DNA from: Bacteroidota bacterium
GTDB taxonomy: Bacteria > Bacteroidota > Bacteroidia > Cytophagales > Cyclobacteriaceae
Assembly (NCBI GenBank): GCA_016178785.1
Contig: JACOSO010000043.1
Coordinates: 62,001-126,000, forward strand
Reading direction: 5' to 3'
Length of the DNA: 64,000 nucleotides
Shown: positions 62,200 through 64,000 of the stretch, piece by piece
Position numbering within the stretch: position 1 is the first letter of the stretch
How the letters are laid out: every line of letters begins with the position of its first letter
Notes under the pieces: generated by a model
Database searches by the model: none
What the model saw: the letters and a program-made list of their open reading frames with translations, nothing else
What the model was told of the DNA's origin: nothing
Made by a program: the position numbers and the translations under genes

Positions 62200-62269
62200 A
62201 GTGTTTTGTAAATTTGTTGTCGCGAAATTAATCTTAATGACTTCGTAGGACAAGGACAAACAAAAATTA

Positions 62270-62983
62270 ATGACACGTCTTTCTGTAAACATCAACAAGA
62301 TCGCCACGCTGCGCAATGCACGTGGAGGCAACAATCCCAATGTGATTCAAGCAGCAATTGATTGCGAGCGATTTGGCGCACAGGGAATTACCGTTCACCC
62401 AAGGCCTGACGAAAGACACATTCGTTACAGCGATGTGATTGAGCTAAAGAAAGTAGTTACAACAGAATTTAATATTGAAGGGTATCCCGATGATCGCTAC
62501 ATCAAGCTTATAAAAGAGGTCAAGCCTGCTCAAGCCACACTTGTACCAGATAAGCCGGATGCAATCACATCCAATGCTGGTTGGGATACCGTTAAAAATG
62601 AAAAATTTCTTCAGGAAATAATTGCAGAAATAAAAAAATCAGGAGCACGGGTTTCTGTTTTTGTTGATCCGGAAATAAAGATGGTGAAGGGGGCGAAAAA
62701 TGCAGGCGCAGATCGTATTGAATTTTATACCGAGCCATATGCTTCCCATTTTCATTTGGATAAGGTAAAAGCAATCAGACCTTATATTGAAGCAGGAAAA
62801 ATGGCACATGAAATTGGCTTAGGGATTAATGCAGGCCACGATCTTGATTTACACAACCTTAAATTTTTGAAAGATTCTATTTCTCACTTGGATGAAGTCT
62901 CGATCGGTCACGCTTTGATATGCGATGCATTGTATTTAGGTCTGGAAAACACAATCCAACTTTACCTGCGAGAATTGATGTGA
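62270..62983 (+). CDS. pdxJ: Pyridoxine 5'-phosphate synthase
   Basis: A 237-residue TIM-barrel enzyme for the last step of the DXP-dependent vitamin B6 pathway. The start [20 protein letters not shown] binds phosphate, [18 protein letters not shown] holds the catalytic His, and IEFYTEPYA and [13 protein letters not shown] are family motifs. Divergent from yqeY, with 70 bases between. The window's PLP enzymes (glyA, the dehydratase) use its product. Confidence 0.96.
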   Translation: MTRLSVNINKIATLRNARGGNNPNVIQAAIDCERFGAQGITVHPRPDERHIRYSDVIELKKVVTTEFNIEGYPDDRYIKLIKEVKPAQATLVPDKPDAITSNAGWDTVKNEKFLQEIIAEIKKSGARVSVFVDPEIKMVKGAKNAGADRIEFYTEPYASHFHLDKVKAIRPYIEAGKMAHEIGLGINAGHDLDLHNLKFLKDSISHLDEVSIGHALICDALYLGLENTIQLYLRELM

Positions 62984-63079
62984 TTGTTAATTTTTGTCAA
63001 ACAGCGGACGTAATTGAAATAAGCATCACCTTATTTTAACTGCTCTTCGTTATTTTAGCGCTTTCATAAATCTCAAATC

Positions 63080-64000
63080 ATGCGTTTACGATTTCTTTTT
63101 AATGCCATTTTACTTTTTGTTCCGACAACATTCTCATTCGCGCAAATACTGAAACCAGCCAAGTGGACTCACGAGGTTTCGACTAAAGAAGCAAAGGCAG
63201 GCGATGAAATCACGCTGATATTTAAAGCCACGATTGATCAGAACTGGTATTTGTATTCATCAGAATTTCCGTGCGAAGACCCGATTAAAATGACGCTTAG
63301 TTTTCAACCGGATAAAAGTTATTCACTGGTTGGAGGCATCGAGGCGATCAATCCTATTGACAAACACGACAAGATCTTTGAATGTGATGTAAAGATTTTT
63401 AAAGACAAAGCTGAGTTCCGCCAAAAAATAAAAGTGCTCAGTTCTCCTCTCAAAATTTCAGGCAACTATGAATATCAAGTCTGCACTGAACTCACAGGGC
63501 AGTGTGTGCCAGGAGAGGGAGAGTTTTCTTTTGGCAATATTAAAGTGGAGGGAGACACAAAGTTCAAAGTTCAAAATTCAAAGTTGGACGACCCGAAGGC
63601 CCAATCCCTAATGCCTAAGTTACAAGACTTGCGCACAAAGGTTGATTCAGCAAAGGCTCAAAGTTCTAAGAGCATGACGTACGGTGAAGTAAAAGGCCCG
63701 CAACTCGACCCTTCGCTTATTAAAACGGATGGAAAACAAAATTCATTCTTTGGATTTTTTCTGCTGGCTTTCTTAGCCGGGCTTGCAGCGCTGCTTACAC
63801 CTTGTGTTTTCCCTATGATCCCGATGACAGTAAGTTTCTTCACGGGTCGTGGCACTAAATTTCAAGCGTTGATATATGGTGTTTCGATCATTGTCATTTA
63901 CACAGTCATTGGCGCGGTGCTCGCCCCACTCATGGGGCCGGAAACAGCCAATCATCTTTCAACGGAATGGCTGCCTAATCTGATTTTCTTTTCCGTGTTC
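63080..64000 (+). CDS. dsbD: Thiol:disulfide interchange protein DsbD, 5' part
   Basis: The first 307 codons of a gene that runs off the window. Signal peptide (ending SFAQ), then an alpha-type thiol domain with Cys pair CTELTGQC, a linker, and the start of the membrane domain (LAGLAALLTPCVFPMIPMTVSFF), whose Cys carries electrons from cytoplasmic thioredoxin. More helices and a C-terminal thioredoxin domain are expected beyond 64000. The linker contains four 7-base units (63557-63584), coding KFKVQNSK. It lies 97 bases after pdxJ. Confidence 0.93.
   Translation, partial: MRLRFLFNAILLFVPTTFSFAQILKPAKWTHEVSTKEAKAGDEITLIFKATIDQNWYLYSSEFPCEDPIKMTLSFQPDKSYSLVGGIEAINPIDKHDKIFECDVKIFKDKAEFRQKIKVLSSPLKISGNYEYQVCTELTGQCVPGEGEFSFGNIKVEGDTKFKVQNSKLDDPKAQSLMPKLQDLRTKVDSAKAQSSKSMTYGEVKGPQLDPSLIKTDGKQNSFFGFFLLAFLAGLAALLTPCVFPMIPMTVSFFTGRGTKFQALIYGVSIIVIYTVIGAVLAPLMGPETANHLSTEWLPNLIFFSVF
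63557..63584 (+). repeat. Four-unit heptad repeat in the dsbD linker
   Basis: Four exact-phase 7-base units fitting nCAAAnT (ACAAAGT, TCAAAGT, TCAAAAT, TCAAAGT), translated in frame within a flexible linker. No inverted arm is seen. Confidence 0.6.

Overview
The window reads as chromosome of a Bacteroidota bacterium, most likely order Cytophagales. Markers are a Rho with an N/Q-rich insertion, an OmpA/TPR/beta-propeller lipoprotein of the PorE type, two tandem PorG-type (DUF6089) barrels beside uppS, bamA and two ompH genes, an archaeal-type GGGP synthase, a DUF4834 protein, and promoters of the Bacteroidota form TAnnTTTG. Gene density is high and no prophage, rRNA operon or CRISPR array is seen.

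Layout. 0.1-2.7 kb: TraR/DksA-like protein with a histone-H1-like tail, ECF sigma factor overlapping a small putative regulator, small hypotheticals. 2.7-8 kb (minus): PorE-like lipoprotein, then a module with two Fe-S subunits (membrane 4Fe-4S protein and CCG-domain protein) split by a DUF1569 gene. 8.0-8.2 kb: tRNA-Phe. 8.2-16.2 kb: DNA-repair stretch (short DnaE, RecQ, Pol IV) with a broken PIN toxin-antitoxin pair and a RAYT transposase flanked by REP-like hairpins. 16.3-21.1 kb (minus): glyA, an intact VapBC-like pair, tatC, rpiB, a nitroreductase and a PLP dehydratase, nearly all overlapping. 21.1-25.7 kb: small membrane protein, three TPM-domain proteins, rho. 25.9-30.1 kb: serS, then a complete RsbU/RsbV/RsbW-like partner-switching set. 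30.1-36.6 kb: three SurA-like chaperone genes, MoxR, an M20 hydrolase. 36.6-42.2 kb: Na/Pi transporter, holin-like pair, GGGP synthase, orphan response regulator, C10 protease lipoprotein, and a lipoprotein with a poly-C tract. 42.3-49.6 kb (minus): SPOR lipoprotein, secA, dapF, secreted caspase-TPR protein, DUF4834. 49.8-52.3 kb: ABC permease. 52.3-62.2 kb (minus): envelope operon yqeY, cvpA, hydrolase, CBS protein, nadK, two PorG-like barrels, uppS, bamA, two ompH. 62.3-64 kb: pdxJ and the 5' part of dsbD.

How the genes fit together. Much of the window builds or serves the cell envelope: SecA and TatC export, SurA-like chaperones, OmpH/Skp and BamA for outer-membrane assembly, PorE- and PorG-like parts of type IX secretion, UppS for the lipid carrier, and several lipoproteins.

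The most unusual signal is a set of at least five short repeat elements with a strict 7-bp period (21073, 22453, 23970, 42773, 46213; a sixth, simpler one at 63557). Each uses a different heptamer word. Three (22453, 42773, 46213) have two heptad arms in inverted orientation. Two lie inside genes and encode the signal-peptide region, and one lies in the DsbD linker. I know of no mechanism for them.
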